A DNA stretch of 64,000 nucleotides from Streptomyces sp. NBC_00525 (GTDB lineage Bacteria > Actinomycetota > Actinomycetes > Streptomycetales > Streptomycetaceae). The stretch spans positions 1,860,001-1,924,000 of the forward strand of contig NZ_CP107834.1 in NCBI RefSeq assembly GCF_036346595.1, read 5' to 3'. A model generated the notes under the pieces. The model did no database searches and was not told the DNA's origin. It saw nothing but the letters and a program-made list of their open reading frames with translations. Positions within the stretch are counted from its first letter, which is position 1; the number at the start of each line of letters is the position of its first letter. Of the stretch, positions 36,987-45,507 are shown one piece after another. Made by a program: the position numbers and the translations under genes.

Positions 36987-37670
36987 TCAGGCGAGCGCTC
37001 CGGACGCGCTCTTGCGCGTCGACACGATCTGGTCGACGAGGCCGTAGGCGAGGGCGTCCTCGGCGGTGAGGATCTTGTCGCGCTCGATGTCGTCGCGGAT
37101 CTTGTCCAGCGGCGTGGTGGAGTGCTTGGCGAGCAGCTCCTCCAGCTGGGTCCGCATGCGCAGGATCTCGTTGGCGGCGATCTCCAGGTCGGAGAGCTGC
37201 TCGCGGCCGGTCTGCGAGGACGGCTGGTGGATCAGCACACGGGCGTTCGGCAGCGCCATGCGCTTGCCCGGCGTGCCCGCGGCGAGCAGCACGGCGGCGG
37301 CGGAGGCGGCCTGGCCCATGCAGACCGTCTGGATGTCCGGCTTCACGAACTGCATCGTGTCGTAGATCGCGGTGAGCGCCGTGAACGAGCCGCCGGGGCT
37401 GTTGATGTAGATGGAGATGTCCCGGTCCGGGTCCATCGACTCCAGGCACAGCAGCTGCGCCATGACGTCGTTGGCGGAGGCGTCGTCGATCTGCACGCCG
37501 AGGAAGATCACGCGCTCCTCGAAGAGCTTCGCGTACGGGTCGTACTCGCGCACGCCCTGCGAGGTGCGCTCCACGAAGCGCGGGACGATGTAGCGGTTGT
37601 CCACCTGCGGGCCCGTGTAGAGGCCGCTCGCGGAGGCGCCGGGGAAGTTGTTCATGTGGGTGTTCACCAT
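36987..37670 (-). CDS. clpP2: ATP-dependent Clp protease proteolytic subunit ClpP2
   Basis: A 227-residue serine peptidase subunit. The catalytic Ser is in [11 protein letters not shown], the His in [10 protein letters not shown] and the Asp in the following DLE region. [20 protein letters not shown] is typical. The N-terminal stretch [16 protein letters not shown] contains two possible ATG starts (37670, 37655), and the N-terminus is probably processed. In Streptomyces ClpP1 and ClpP2 form a mixed complex. It lies 79 bp after clpP1. Confidence 0.95.
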   Translation of the reverse strand: MVNTHMNNFPGASASGLYTGPQVDNRYIVPRFVERTSQGVREYDPYAKLFEERVIFLGVQIDDASANDVMAQLLCLESMDPDRDISIYINSPGGSFTALTAIYDTMQFVKPDIQTVCMGQAASAAAVLLAAGTPGKRMALPNARVLIHQPSSQTGREQLSDLEIAANEILRMRTQLEELLAKHSTTPLDKIRDDIERDKILTAEDALAYGLVDQIVSTRKSASGALA

Positions 37671-37749
37671 CCTGGTGGCGTTCTGTGGCTGGGTGTCTCG
37701 GCGTACGAGAGATGCGCGGTGCGGTGGGGCGCCGTCCGGGAGGGCCGGA

Positions 37750-38367
37750 TCAGGCGCCGGTGCCGCCGCCGCCCGGAACGCCCGATGCGATCGAGATGAT
37801 CTCGTCGATGAGGCCGTACTCCTTGGCCTCCTCCGCGGTGTACCAGCGGTCGCGGTCGCCGTCGCGGATGATCGTCTCCACGGTCTGGCCGGAGTGGCGG
37901 GCGGTGATCTCCGCCATGCGCTGCTTGGTGCGCAGCAGGTACTGGGCCTGGATCTTGATGTCCGAGGCCGTACCGCCGATGCCGGCCGAGCCCTGGTGCA
38001 TGAGGATGTCGGTGTTCGGGAGCGCGAAGCGCTTGCCGGCGGTGCCGCCGGTGAGCAGGAACTGGCCCATCGAGGCCGCCATACCCATGCCGATGGTGAC
38101 CACGTCGTTCGGGATGTACTGCATGGTGTCGTAGACCGCCATGCCGGCCGTCACCGAGCCGCCGGGGCTGTTGATGTAGAGGTAGATGTCCTTCTCGGGC
38201 TCGGCCGCGAGGAGGAGCAGCTGCGCGGTGATCTTGTTGGCGATCTCATCGTCCACCTGCTGGCCGAGGAAGATGATGCGTTCGCCGAGCAGCCGGCTGT
38301 AGACCTGGTCACCGAGGCCACCACCGAGGGACGGCTCTCCGGCGGCGTAGGGCATCAGATTCGTCAC
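37750..38367 (-). CDS. clpP1: ATP-dependent Clp protease proteolytic subunit ClpP1
   Basis: A 205-residue ClpP subunit starting at GTG 38367 ([17 protein letters not shown]). Catalytic Ser in [13 protein letters not shown], His in [29 protein letters not shown] is the family core. The C-terminus is a Gly-rich tail. In Streptomyces the clpP1-clpP2 operon is activated by ClgR, and a matching site lies about 135 bp upstream. Confidence 0.95.
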   Translation of the reverse strand: MTNLMPYAAGEPSLGGGLGDQVYSRLLGERIIFLGQQVDDEIANKITAQLLLLAAEPEKDIYLYINSPGGSVTAGMAVYDTMQYIPNDVVTIGMGMAASMGQFLLTGGTAGKRFALPNTDILMHQGSAGIGGTASDIKIQAQYLLRTKQRMAEITARHSGQTVETIIRDGDRDRWYTAEEAKEYGLIDEIISIASGVPGGGGTGA

Positions 38368-38500
38368 GTATCCACCTGCTCGTCTCTGACGGCTCCGGCC
38401 GTCTCAGCGTCTTCGTACCGGGTGGGCCGGGACTACCCGACCCTTCCTCTTCATGGACCCTAACGCGCAGGTGGAACAACGCCATCCCGCTTCCGCGACT

Positions 38501-38514
38501 GTTCGCTGGGAGCG
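38501..38514. promoter_or_regulatory. Candidate ClgR operator upstream of clpP1
   Basis: gttcgctgggagcg fits the GTTCGC-N5-GCG pattern reported for ClgR sites in Streptomyces clp and lon promoters. It lies in the 254-bp gap between tig and clpP1, about 135 bp before the clpP1 start. A -10-like TAGGGT on the minus strand (around 38457-38462) is closer to the gene. Confidence 0.6.
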
Positions 38515-38564
38515 CAAGGTCCGCAGCCGGTACGCGGGTTGTGGCGAATCGTCCGCCGGTACGC

Positions 38565-38602
38565 CGACGGGCTCCGGACGCGATGGCGTCCGGAGCCCGT
38601 CG
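38565..38602 (-). terminator. Perfect 17-bp hairpin terminator after tig
   Basis: cgacgggctccggacgc (38565-38581) pairs exactly with 38586-38602 across a gatg loop, 20 bp past the tig stop. Confidence 0.8.
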
Positions 38603-38621
38603 TACGGGGTCGGTGCGAGGC

Positions 38622-40013
38622 TCAGGCCTCGGTCTTCTCCGCGGCGGCGTCGGCCTCGGTGGCGTCGGCGGCGGCCTCGGTGGTCTCCGCGGCCTCCTCC
38701 TCCTCGTCCTCCAGCTCGACGACCTCACCGTTGGTGTCGACGACCTTGGCGGCCTCGACGACGACGGCGAGCGCCTTGCCGCGGGCGACCTCGCCGACGA
38801 GCATCGGCACCTGGCCGCCCTCGACGACGGCCTGGGCGAACTGGTCCGGGCTCATGCCGGAGGAGGCGGCACGCCGCATGAGGTGCTCGGTGAGCTCCTC
38901 CTGGTTGACGTTCAGCTTCTCCTTGTTGACGAGCTCGTCCAGGATGAACTGGGTCTTGATGCCCTTGACGGCCTGCTCGGAGGTCTCGGCCTCGAACTCC
39001 TCGGCGGTCTTGCCCTGGATCTCCAGGTACTTGTCGAGGGTGAGCCCCATCTGACCGAGCTGGTGGTGCTCCAGGTTGTGCTTGCGGGTCTGGATCTCGT
39101 CCGCGAGCAGCTTCTCCGGGATCGGGACCTCGGCGAGCTTGAGCAGCTCCTCCAGGACGCGCTCCTGGGCCTGGGTGGCCTGGTCGTACTGCTTGGTGTT
39201 CTCCAGGCGGCTGCGGCTGTCGGCCTTCAGCTCCTCCAGCGTGTCGAACTCGCTGGCCATCTGCGCGAAGTCGTCGTCCAGCTCGGGGAGCTCGCGGGCG
39301 GCGACGGCGGTGACCTTGACGGTGACCTCGGCGTCCTTGCCCTCGGCGGAGCCGCCCTTGAGCTGCGAGGTGAAGGTGGCCTCGCCACCGGCCTCCAGAC
39401 CGGTCACGGCCTCGTCGATGCCCTCCAGGAGCTCACCGGAACCGATGGTGTACGAGACACCCTCGGCCACGCCGTCCTCCAGGACCTCGCCGTCCACCTT
39501 GGCCTGCAGGTCGATCGTGACGACGTCGCCCTCGGCGGCGGCGCGCTCGACCGGGTTGGTGGAGGCGAAGCGGTTGCGCAGCTGCTCGACGGCCTTCTCG
39601 ACGTCCTCGTCGGTGACCTCGATGGCGTCGACGGTGACCTCGATGCCGGAGTAGTCCGGGATCTCGATCTCGGGGCGCACGTCCACCTCGGCGGTGAAGG
39701 CCAGCAGCTCGCCGTCCTTCAGCTCGGTGATGTCGACCTCGGGCTGGCCGAGGACGTTCAGCTCACCCTCGTTGACGGCCTCGGTGTAGAACTTCGGGAG
39801 CGCGTCGTTGACGGCCTCCTCCAGCACGGCGCCGCGGCCGAACCGCTGGTCGATGACCCGGCTGGGGATCTTGCCCTTGCGGAACCCCTTCACCGTGACC
39901 TGCTGGTTGATCTTCTTGTACGCCGCGTCGAGGCTGTCCTTGAGCTCCTCGAAGGGCACCTCGATGCTGAGCCGAACCCGGGTCGGGTTCAGGGTCTCCA
40001 CGGCGCTCTTCAC
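38622..40013 (-). CDS. tig: Trigger factor (ribosome-associated chaperone, PPIase)
   Basis: A 463-residue chaperone that meets nascent chains at the ribosome exit. The ribosome-binding signature [19 protein letters not shown] lies near residue 40. The FKBP-type PPIase domain spans about 155-240 ([29 protein letters not shown]). A long helical C-terminal domain follows. The last 35 residues are a Glu/Ala-rich tail typical of actinomycete trigger factors. It lies upstream of the clp genes but has its own terminator. Confidence 0.97.
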   Translation of the reverse strand: MKSAVETLNPTRVRLSIEVPFEELKDSLDAAYKKINQQVTVKGFRKGKIPSRVIDQRFGRGAVLEEAVNDALPKFYTEAVNEGELNVLGQPEVDITELKDGELLAFTAEVDVRPEIEIPDYSGIEVTVDAIEVTDEDVEKAVEQLRNRFASTNPVERAAAEGDVVTIDLQAKVDGEVLEDGVAEGVSYTIGSGELLEGIDEAVTGLEAGGEATFTSQLKGGSAEGKDAEVTVKVTAVAARELPELDDDFAQMASEFDTLEELKADSRSRLENTKQYDQATQAQERVLEELLKLAEVPIPEKLLADEIQTRKHNLEHHQLGQMGLTLDKYLEIQGKTAEEFEAETSEQAVKGIKTQFILDELVNKEKLNVNQEELTEHLMRRAASSGMSPDQFAQAVVEGGQVPMLVGEVARGKALAVVVEAAKVVDTNGEVVELEDEEEEAAETTEAAADATEADAAAEKTEA

Positions 40014-40164
40014 GGTTCGGTCTCCTTGGTGGCTGACTTCTTGGGGTTCTGCTCCGCCGCACCTGGGGCGGCTTCGCGGACCGAGCCCGGTACATCAGAC
40101 ACACGGGCACGCATTTTGCATAGTAACGGCAAGGGGGAGAACTCCCGCAACGCGATCTTGCCGG

Positions 40165-40241
40165 TGGTCGGGGTGGCCGGATTCGAACCGACGACCTTCC
40201 GCTCCCAAAGCGGACGCGCTACCAAGCTGCGCCACACCCCG
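40165..40241 (-). tRNA. tRNA-Pro (anticodon TGG)
   Basis: On the minus strand, acceptor CGGGGTG (40235-40241) pairs with CACCCCG (40169-40175). The discriminator A and an encoded CCA follow (40165-40168). The anticodon loop CTTTGGGA reads TGG. The T-arm GGTTCGAATCC is canonical. Length is 74 nt plus CCA. It lies about 150 bp upstream of tig. Confidence 0.95.
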
Positions 40242-40432
40242 TCGGTGCGACACGTAGGGTACATGGAGCGGAGCGCCGGGCCGGCAGCTTTCCACGGGCC
40301 GGTCGGGGCGCGGCTCGCGCCGGGCTTCCGCCAAGGGTGCCGGGCGGTCTCGTACGGAGTGTGCGGACAGCGCCCGTGACCCGCTACGATGCTTGTCGTG
40401 CCGCGGTCGCCGAGACCTGCGGTGCGCGCAGT

Positions 40433-40506
40433 GCGGGCGTAGCTCAATGGTAGAGCCCTAGTCTTCCAAACTAGCTACGCGGGTTCGATTCCCGTCGCCC
40501 GCTCCA
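40433..40506 (+). tRNA. tRNA-Gly (anticodon TCC)
   Basis: Acceptor GCGGGCG (40433-40439) pairs with CGCCCGC (40496-40502), with discriminator T and encoded CCA to 40506. The D-arm is AGCTCAATGGTAGAGC. The anticodon stem-loop CTAGTCTTCCAAACTAG reads TCC, and the T-arm is GGGTTCGATTCCC. A -10-like TACGAT lies at 40385-40390. Confidence 0.95.
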
Positions 40507-40510
40507 TCGC

Positions 40511-40543
40511 GAAGGGCCCGGTCTCCGAGAGACCGGGCCCTTC
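40511..40543. terminator. Perfect 15-bp hairpin after tRNA-Gly
   Basis: gaagggcccggtctc (40511-40525) pairs exactly with gagaccgggcccttc (40529-40543), with a cga loop. It lies 5 bp past the tRNA CCA and 32 bp past the end of the convergent 64-residue gene, so it can serve both. Confidence 0.8.
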
Positions 40544-40574
40544 CGCGTGGTGCCCGGGGGCCGCCGGTGCGGCC

Positions 40575-40769
40575 TCAGAAGTTGATCTGGCCGACGGACT
40601 CGATGATCGAGTTCATGAAGCGGTTGATCGACGGGCCCATGCCCGTGGGCGCCAGGAAGAAGCCGAAGAGCGCCGCGACCACCGCGGGGCCGGTCTTGAT
40701 GGACCCGCTGCGGATCATGACCACGAGGACGATCCCCAACAGAAGCACCACTGACAGCGAAATGGCCAC
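40575..40769 (-). CDS. 64-residue membrane protein, unknown function
   Basis: GTG start at 40769, giving MAISLSVVLLLGIVLVVMIRSG. Two hydrophobic segments (about 3-20 and 27-43) are joined by the short basic turn RSGSIKTGP. The C-terminus is amphipathic (SINRFMNSIIESVGQINF). Small proteins of this shape occur in Streptomyces chromosomes and conjugative elements, but I cannot name a family. It converges on tRNA-Gly across a shared hairpin. Confidence 0.55.
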   Translation of the reverse strand: MAISLSVVLLLGIVLVVMIRSGSIKTGPAVVAALFGFFLAPTGMGPSINRFMNSIIESVGQINF

Positions 40770-41234
40770 GTCTGCTCACACCCTCGGTCGGTCCGCCTTG
40801 CCGGCCCGGAGATGTGCGGCCGTGCACCCTCCGTCGCTCCCATCGTGCCACCAACTCCCCCCGGCCTGCTGCCGGGTGACGTATCGACCTGTCGATATCG
40901 CGCCATCCTGCGCCCCGCGCACCCCTCCATGCGCCCAACCGGCTCCGGAGCCGCCCCGGAGCCGCTCCGGAGCCGTCCCGGCCGCATAACCGCACTTCGG
41001 AACACCCGGCGACGATGATCGTTTCTGTATCCACACAGTTTATTCACAGGGGAATTCGACGCCGAAAGCGAGGTAATTCACTTCCATCAACTGGCTGATG
41101 GTTTACCCCTTTTGGGGGACATAAAGCGGGTCAAACCGGTCACAGCCCATGAGTTTGGCATTTGATATGAAGGGAAGACGCGCTATTCGACCGCGGTTTT
41201 ACGGATGCCAATCGAGACGTCTAGGGTGCCTGAG
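40770..41234. other. Gene-free, partly low-GC intergenic region
   Basis: 465 bp with no supported gene. From about 41010 to 41200 the GC content drops well below the rest of the window (runs such as cagtttattcacagggg, tttggcatttgatatgaa). Small inverted repeats are visible: ccatca (41083-41088) with tgatgg (41095-41100), and ccccttttgggg (41107-41118). It must contain promoters for the flanking divergent genes. It may be the trace of an old insertion near the tRNA pair. Confidence 0.5.
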
Positions 41235-42338
41235 ATGTTCCACGCTCCGAACGCAATGCAGAGGACCGCACTCCCCCCGGTGACCGAGGGTGCGGAGGTC
41301 AGACGCCCTGCGCGGGAGGATGCGGGCAGGAAGCGCGACGCCCACTTCGACAACGCCAAGTACCTCGCCATCGTGCTCGTCGCGGTGGCGCATTCCTGGG
41401 TTCCGGTCATGGACGGGAGCCGGACCGCCCGTGCGCTGTACATGGTGGTCTACACATTCCACATGCCCGCCTTCATCCTCATCTCGGGCTATTTCTCCCG
41501 GTCGTTCGACCTGACCCCCGCCAAGGTGAAGCGGCTGATCACCGGCATCGCCGTGCCCTATGTGGTGTTCGAGACGGCGTACTCGCTGTTCCGCCGGTAC
41601 GCCAACGACGTGCCGGGCGCCCCCGTCAGCCTGCTGGACCCCTGGTATCTGACCTGGTTCCTGGCCGCCCTGTTCATCTGGCGGCTCACCACCCCGGTGT
41701 GGCGCAATCTCCGCCATCCGCTGGCCGTTTCGCTCGTGATCGCCGTGCTCGCGTCGGTCTCCCCCAGCATCGGCCGGGACCTCGATCTGCCGCGCGTCCT
41801 GCAGTTCCTGCCCTTCTTCGTCCTCGGACTCCAGCTGAAGCCGGAGCACTTCGAGCTGGTCCGCCGCCGCGAGGCCCGGCTGATGGCTCTCCCCCTGTTC
41901 GCCTGCGCCCTGGTCGTCGCGTACTGGGCGGCGCCCCGGATGCAGCTGGGCTGGTTCCTGCGCGACTCCAGCGCCCAGGAGATGGGGGCGCCGTGGTGGT
42001 CGGGCGCGGTCATGACGCTGGCGATGTTCTGCTGCGCGACGCTGCTGACGGCCGGGTTCCTGGCCCTGGTGCCGCGCCGCCACATGTGGTTCACGGTGCT
42101 CGGCGCGGGCACGATCTGCGGCTATCTGCTGCACGGCTTCCTGGTGAAGGGCGCCGACTACGCGGGCGTCTTCGACGACCACGCGTGGCTGGTCTCGCCG
42201 ACCGGCCTGGTCGTCGTGACCGCGGTCGCGGCCACCGCCGTCACCCTGCTGTGCACCCCGCCGGTGCGGCGGGCCCTGCGCTGTGTGACCGAGCCCGACA
42301 TGGACTGGGCGTTCCGCCGGGACTCCGCCAGGATCTGA
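41235..42338 (+). CDS. Acyltransferase 3 family membrane protein
   Basis: A 367-residue multi-pass O-acyltransferase (OafA/NodX-like family) that usually moves acetyl or other acyl groups onto sugars or wall polymers. Start chosen at ATG 41235 (MFHAPNAMQRT), with AGGG 8 nt upstream. ATG 41205 in the same frame lacks a ribosome-binding site. The core begins HFDNAKYLAIVLVAVAHSW, holding the conserved His, followed by about ten membrane segments (YTFHMPAFILISGYFSRSF, WFLAALFIWRL, CGYLLHGFLVKG). Substrate cannot be inferred. It is monocistronic. Confidence 0.82.
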   Translation: MFHAPNAMQRTALPPVTEGAEVRRPAREDAGRKRDAHFDNAKYLAIVLVAVAHSWVPVMDGSRTARALYMVVYTFHMPAFILISGYFSRSFDLTPAKVKRLITGIAVPYVVFETAYSLFRRYANDVPGAPVSLLDPWYLTWFLAALFIWRLTTPVWRNLRHPLAVSLVIAVLASVSPSIGRDLDLPRVLQFLPFFVLGLQLKPEHFELVRRREARLMALPLFACALVVAYWAAPRMQLGWFLRDSSAQEMGAPWWSGAVMTLAMFCCATLLTAGFLALVPRRHMWFTVLGAGTICGYLLHGFLVKGADYAGVFDDHAWLVSPTGLVVVTAVAATAVTLLCTPPVRRALRCVTEPDMDWAFRRDSARI

Positions 42339-42355
42339 TCCTTCCGCGTACGCGT

Positions 42356-42394
42356 ACGACGAAGCCCGGCCCCGTGCGGCCGGGCTTTCGTCGT
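42356..42394. terminator. Hairpin terminator between the acyltransferase and HD-protein genes
   Basis: acgacgaagcccggcc (42356-42371) pairs with 42378-42394, with one bulged T. It sits between two convergent stops. Confidence 0.75.
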
Positions 42395-42411
42395 GCCGGG
42401 CCGGTGTTGGC

Positions 42412-42891
42412 TCAATCCCGTCGTTCGAGGGGCTCCTGCGGTGCGGTGAGCCCCAACAGCCCACGCATCCGCGCATACTTCGCGGTCAGCCGGGTACGCA
42501 CGGCCGGCTCCAGCACCGCGAGGCGGGCCGGGTCGGCGTTGTGGGCGAGGTCCGCCTCCTTGACGAGCAGGGCGCCGGGGGTCGCGAGGATGCGCCGGCT
42601 GTACGCCTCCGGCTCCTCCCCCGCCCGCTTGGTGACCGCGAGGACCATGTCCTTGACCTCCTCCGGCAGCGCGGCCCCGGCCAGCCACTCGGCGGACAGC
42701 GCGTCGTCCTCCACGGCGTCGTGCAGCCAGGCCGCGGCGATCTGCGCCTCGCTGCCGCCCCTGGCCCGGACGCCCTCCGCGACGGCGGCGAGGTGTTCGG
42801 CGTAGGGCCGCCCGGCCTTGTCCCGCTGACCGGCATGGGCGGCGCGGGCCAGGGCCTCGATCTCGGTGAGCGTCAAGCGGGGAGGCGTCAT
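42412..42891 (-). CDS. HD-domain phosphohydrolase, SpoT/Mesh1-like
   Basis: A 159-residue single-domain protein. Start ATG 42891 (MTPPRLTLTEIEALARAAH); the longer frame runs into upstream repeats. The pattern follows the (p)ppGpp-hydrolase HD domain of Rel/SpoT and Mesh1: AHAGQRDKAGRPYAEH near the start, AAAWLHDAVEDD (H-D-x-x-E-D, metal and catalysis), LAVTKRAGE, and LVKEADLAHNADP with the D-x-x-x-N element. No synthetase, TGS or ACT domain is present. A small alarmone hydrolase is likely, though other nucleotide substrates are possible. It diverges from the antiporter. Confidence 0.75.
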   Translation of the reverse strand: MTPPRLTLTEIEALARAAHAGQRDKAGRPYAEHLAAVAEGVRARGGSEAQIAAAWLHDAVEDDALSAEWLAGAALPEEVKDMVLAVTKRAGEEPEAYSRRILATPGALLVKEADLAHNADPARLAVLEPAVRTRLTAKYARMRGLLGLTAPQEPLERRD

Positions 42892-42913
42892 GGCGAGGAC
42901 TCTAGGCCCTCGG

Positions 42914-42971
42914 GCGGGCCCGGAGTACGGCCCGTACGCCCGTTTGCGGGCCCGGAGTACGGCCCGTACGC
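42914..42971. repeat. Two perfect 26-bp direct repeats upstream of the HD-protein gene
   Basis: Positions 42914-42939 and 42946-42971 are identical (26 of 26), separated by 6 bp, so they repeat every 32 bp (about three helix turns). Each holds gtacggcccgtac, a near-palindrome. They start 23 bp upstream of the HD-protein ATG, in the divergent promoter region shared with the antiporter, and look like a tandem operator. Confidence 0.7.
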
Positions 42972-43086
42972 GCACTCGACAGTTGCAACGTCAATTGTTC
43001 GGTAAACTAACCGATGACTCCCCCTTGACCTTTTCTTGACCTCTTGAAAGGCCAGGCTCATCGGACACGCAGACACACTCATCGCC

Positions 43087-44271
43087 ATGGGCGGCGCCTT
43101 CCTCGCCGCCGCCGTCCTCGCCCGCGTCGGCCGCCGCATCGGGCTGCCGACGATCCCCCTGTTCATCCTGGCCGGGATTCTCCTCGGCCCGCACACTCCC
43201 GGCATCGTCCTCGTCGCCGATCCGCACGAGCTGGAGATGCTCTCCGCGCTCGGCCTGGTGCTGCTCCTCTTCTACCTGGGGCTCGAGTTCCATCTGGACG
43301 ATCTCAAGACCGGCGGCCGCAAGATGGTGGTCGCCGGGACCGTCTACCTCATCCTGAACGTGGGTGCCGGGCTCGGCTTCGGCTTCGCGGTGGGCTGGGG
43401 CACGGCCGAGGCGCTGGTGCTCGCCGGCGTGATCGGCATCTCCTCGTCGGCCATCGTCACCAAAGTCCTGGTCGACCTGGGCAGGCTCGGCGATCCGGAG
43501 ACCCGGCCGATCCTCGGCATCATCGTGGTCGACGACATCTTCCTCGCCCTGTACCTGGCCGCCCTCCAGCCCGTCCTGTCCGGCGCGGACAGCCTCGGCG
43601 CGGCGGTGACGGACGGGAGCAAGGCGTTCGGCTTCCTGCTCGTGCTCGCCCTGGCCGCCCGCTACGGCACCCGGCTGATCGGCAGGCTGATCAACACGCG
43701 GGACGACGAACTCCTCGTCATCTCGTTCCTGGGGGCCGCCGTCCTGGTGGCCGGGATCTCGGACTGGTTCGGCGTCGCGGACGCGATCGGCGCCTTCATG
43801 GTGGGGCTGATGCTCGGCAACACGTCGTCGGGCGACCGCATCCGCACGCTGGTGCACCCCCTGCGGGACGCGTTCGGCGCGATCTTCTTCTTCGCCTTCG
43901 GTCTCTCCATCGACCCCGGCGACCTGCCGACCGTGCTGTGGCCGGTGCTGGCCGCCGTCGCGATCACCCTCGCGATGAACATCCTCTCCGGTATCGCCAC
44001 GGCCAGGGTGTACGCGTTCGGCCCGCAGGCCGCCGCGAAGATCGCCACCACCCTGGTGGCGCGCGGCGAATTCGCGCTGATCCTCGCCACGATGGCGGCC
44101 GGTGCCGGGCTGAACGAACGGCTCTCCCCGTTCATCGCGGGCTACGTCCTGGTCCTCGCGGTCCTCTCCCCGCTGGCGGCCGGGCGCTCGCACTGGCTGG
44201 CCCGCATCCTGCCGGGCCGAAGCGAGCCGGCGCTCCCCGAGCCGGCCCGGACCGGTTCAGGACGTGCGTGA
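43087..44271 (+). CDS. Cation:proton antiporter (CPA2/KefB-type membrane domain)
   Basis: A 394-residue membrane protein with about 12 segments and no TrkA-N domain. RIGLPTIPLFILAGILLGPHTPG opens the CPA2 fold. GLEFHLDDL, GISSSAIVTKVL and the ion-site stretch IVVDDIFLALYL are typical. It probably exchanges K+ or Na+ for H+. ATG 43087 is the only standard start in frame (a stop lies at 43045) but has no ribosome-binding site. An ATC at 43060, followed by GHADTLIA and preceded by AAAGG, may be the true start. It overlaps the convergent phosphatase gene by 15 bp. Confidence 0.85.
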   Translation: MGGAFLAAAVLARVGRRIGLPTIPLFILAGILLGPHTPGIVLVADPHELEMLSALGLVLLLFYLGLEFHLDDLKTGGRKMVVAGTVYLILNVGAGLGFGFAVGWGTAEALVLAGVIGISSSAIVTKVLVDLGRLGDPETRPILGIIVVDDIFLALYLAALQPVLSGADSLGAAVTDGSKAFGFLLVLALAARYGTRLIGRLINTRDDELLVISFLGAAVLVAGISDWFGVADAIGAFMVGLMLGNTSSGDRIRTLVHPLRDAFGAIFFFAFGLSIDPGDLPTVLWPVLAAVAITLAMNILSGIATARVYAFGPQAAAKIATTLVARGEFALILATMAAGAGLNERLSPFIAGYVLVLAVLSPLAAGRSHWLARILPGRSEPALPEPARTGSGRA

Positions 44272-45402
44272 CAGGAGCAGCAGGGCCCGGTCGTCGTTGA
44301 CGTCCTTGGCGCAGGCTTCGATCAGGTGCCAGGCGGCGCCCTCGAAGCCGGTGCTCACATAGCGGTCGGCCTCGCCGGTCAGCCGGTCGATGCCCTCCGC
44401 GATGTCCCGGTCGGCGGCCTCGACCAGCCCGTCGGTGAACAGCATCAGCACGTCGCCGGGGGCGAGATGGCCCTTGACGGCGTCGAACTCGGCGCCGTCG
44501 TACACCCCGAGCAGCGGGCCCTCCGCCGCCTTCTCCTCCCACTGGCCGCTGCCGGCGTGGAGCTGGAGGGCCGGCGGATGGCCCGCCGAGAGGAGTTCGT
44601 AGTCGCCGGTCTCCAGGTCCAGGACGAGGTGGATGGAGGTGGCGAAGCCCTCGTCCCAGTCCTGGCGGAGCAGATAGCCGTTGGCGGCGGGCAGGAAGCC
44701 GTGCGGCGGCAGCGAGCCGAGGAGCCCGCCGAAGGCGCCGGACAGCAGCAGGGCGCGGGAGCCCGCGTCCATGCCCTTGCCGGAGACGTCGGTCAGGACG
44801 GCTTCCAGGGTGCTTCCGCCCTGGGTGCGCGCCGCGACGACGAAGTCGCCGGAGAAGGACTGCCCGCCCGCCGGGCGCAGCGCCATCTCGCGGTGCCAGC
44901 CGTGCGGGAGGCGGGGCAGCGAGCTCTGGACCCGGATGCGTTCGCGCAGGTCGAAGAGCATGGTGCCGCCGCGCCGCCAGGGCACCCCGACGCGGGCCCG
45001 GAACTGGGCGAGGATCAGCCCGAAGAATCCGCAGGCCGCGACGGTGAGCACGGTGCCGGGGGTGACTCCGGCCGGGCCGTCCTCGTAGGGGCCGAGCCGG
45101 ACGGACTCGACGATGAGGGCGGCGGCGGACGCCGCGTAGAGGCCGAGGAGGCTGGCGGGGCGCAGCAGCAGCCCGCCCGCGACGATCGGCAGGACGAGCA
45201 TGGTGGGCGCGCACCAGACCGGGTCGAGCAGGGTGCAGGCGGTGATGACCGGGATGACGAGCATCAGGCCGGCCAGGGCGACCCAGTCGGAGCCGTCGCC
45301 GCGGAAGTAGTCGACCCCGGACCGGCGCAGCGTGCCGTAGACCCGGCGCGCCGATTTCCGCAATCGGGCCGGGTACGTCTCTGTTCCTGCGCGTCGGGCC
45401 AT
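44257..45402 (-). CDS. Membrane PP2C-type (SpoIIE family) serine phosphatase
   Basis: A 381-residue protein. ATG 45402 (MARRAGTETYPARLRKSARR) has AAGG upstream. The N-terminal about 130 residues contain four or five hydrophobic segments. The phosphatase domain runs from about 150 to the end: FSGDFVVAARTQGG and LTDVSGKGMDAGSRALLL carry the metal-binding Asp/Gly, with ELLSAGHPPALQL, GDVLMLFTDGLVEA and KDVNDDRALLLL further on. Such phosphatases in actinomycetes usually act on anti-anti-sigma factors, but no partner is encoded nearby. It has no PAS or GAF sensor; the membrane part may sense. Confidence 0.9.
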   Translation of the reverse strand: MARRAGTETYPARLRKSARRVYGTLRRSGVDYFRGDGSDWVALAGLMLVIPVITACTLLDPVWCAPTMLVLPIVAGGLLLRPASLLGLYAASAAALIVESVRLGPYEDGPAGVTPGTVLTVAACGFFGLILAQFRARVGVPWRRGGTMLFDLRERIRVQSSLPRLPHGWHREMALRPAGGQSFSGDFVVAARTQGGSTLEAVLTDVSGKGMDAGSRALLLSGAFGGLLGSLPPHGFLPAANGYLLRQDWDEGFATSIHLVLDLETGDYELLSAGHPPALQLHAGSGQWEEKAAEGPLLGVYDGAEFDAVKGHLAPGDVLMLFTDGLVEAADRDIAEGIDRLTGEADRYVSTGFEGAAWHLIEACAKDVNDDRALLLLSRTS

Positions 45403-45470
45403 TGCGGGGACCTTATCCACCCGGCGGCCTCCGGTGCAGGGGGACCCCATGACAATGCGTTCGAAAACGG

Positions 45471-45494
45471 CCCGCCGGGTGTCGTACCGGCGGG
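45471..45494 (-). terminator. Hairpin terminator after the Fpg/Nei gene
   Basis: cccgccgg (45471-45478) pairs with ccggcggg (45487-45494) across an 8-nt loop, 14 bp past the stop. Confidence 0.6.
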
Positions 45495-45507
45495 TAGGCG
45501 AGAGGTG

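Noticed and set aside
40165..40560. Integrated plasmid or genomic island at the tRNA genes
   Set aside because: No integrase, excisionase, transfer gene or repeated tRNA 3' end was found; neighbours on both sides are core genes.
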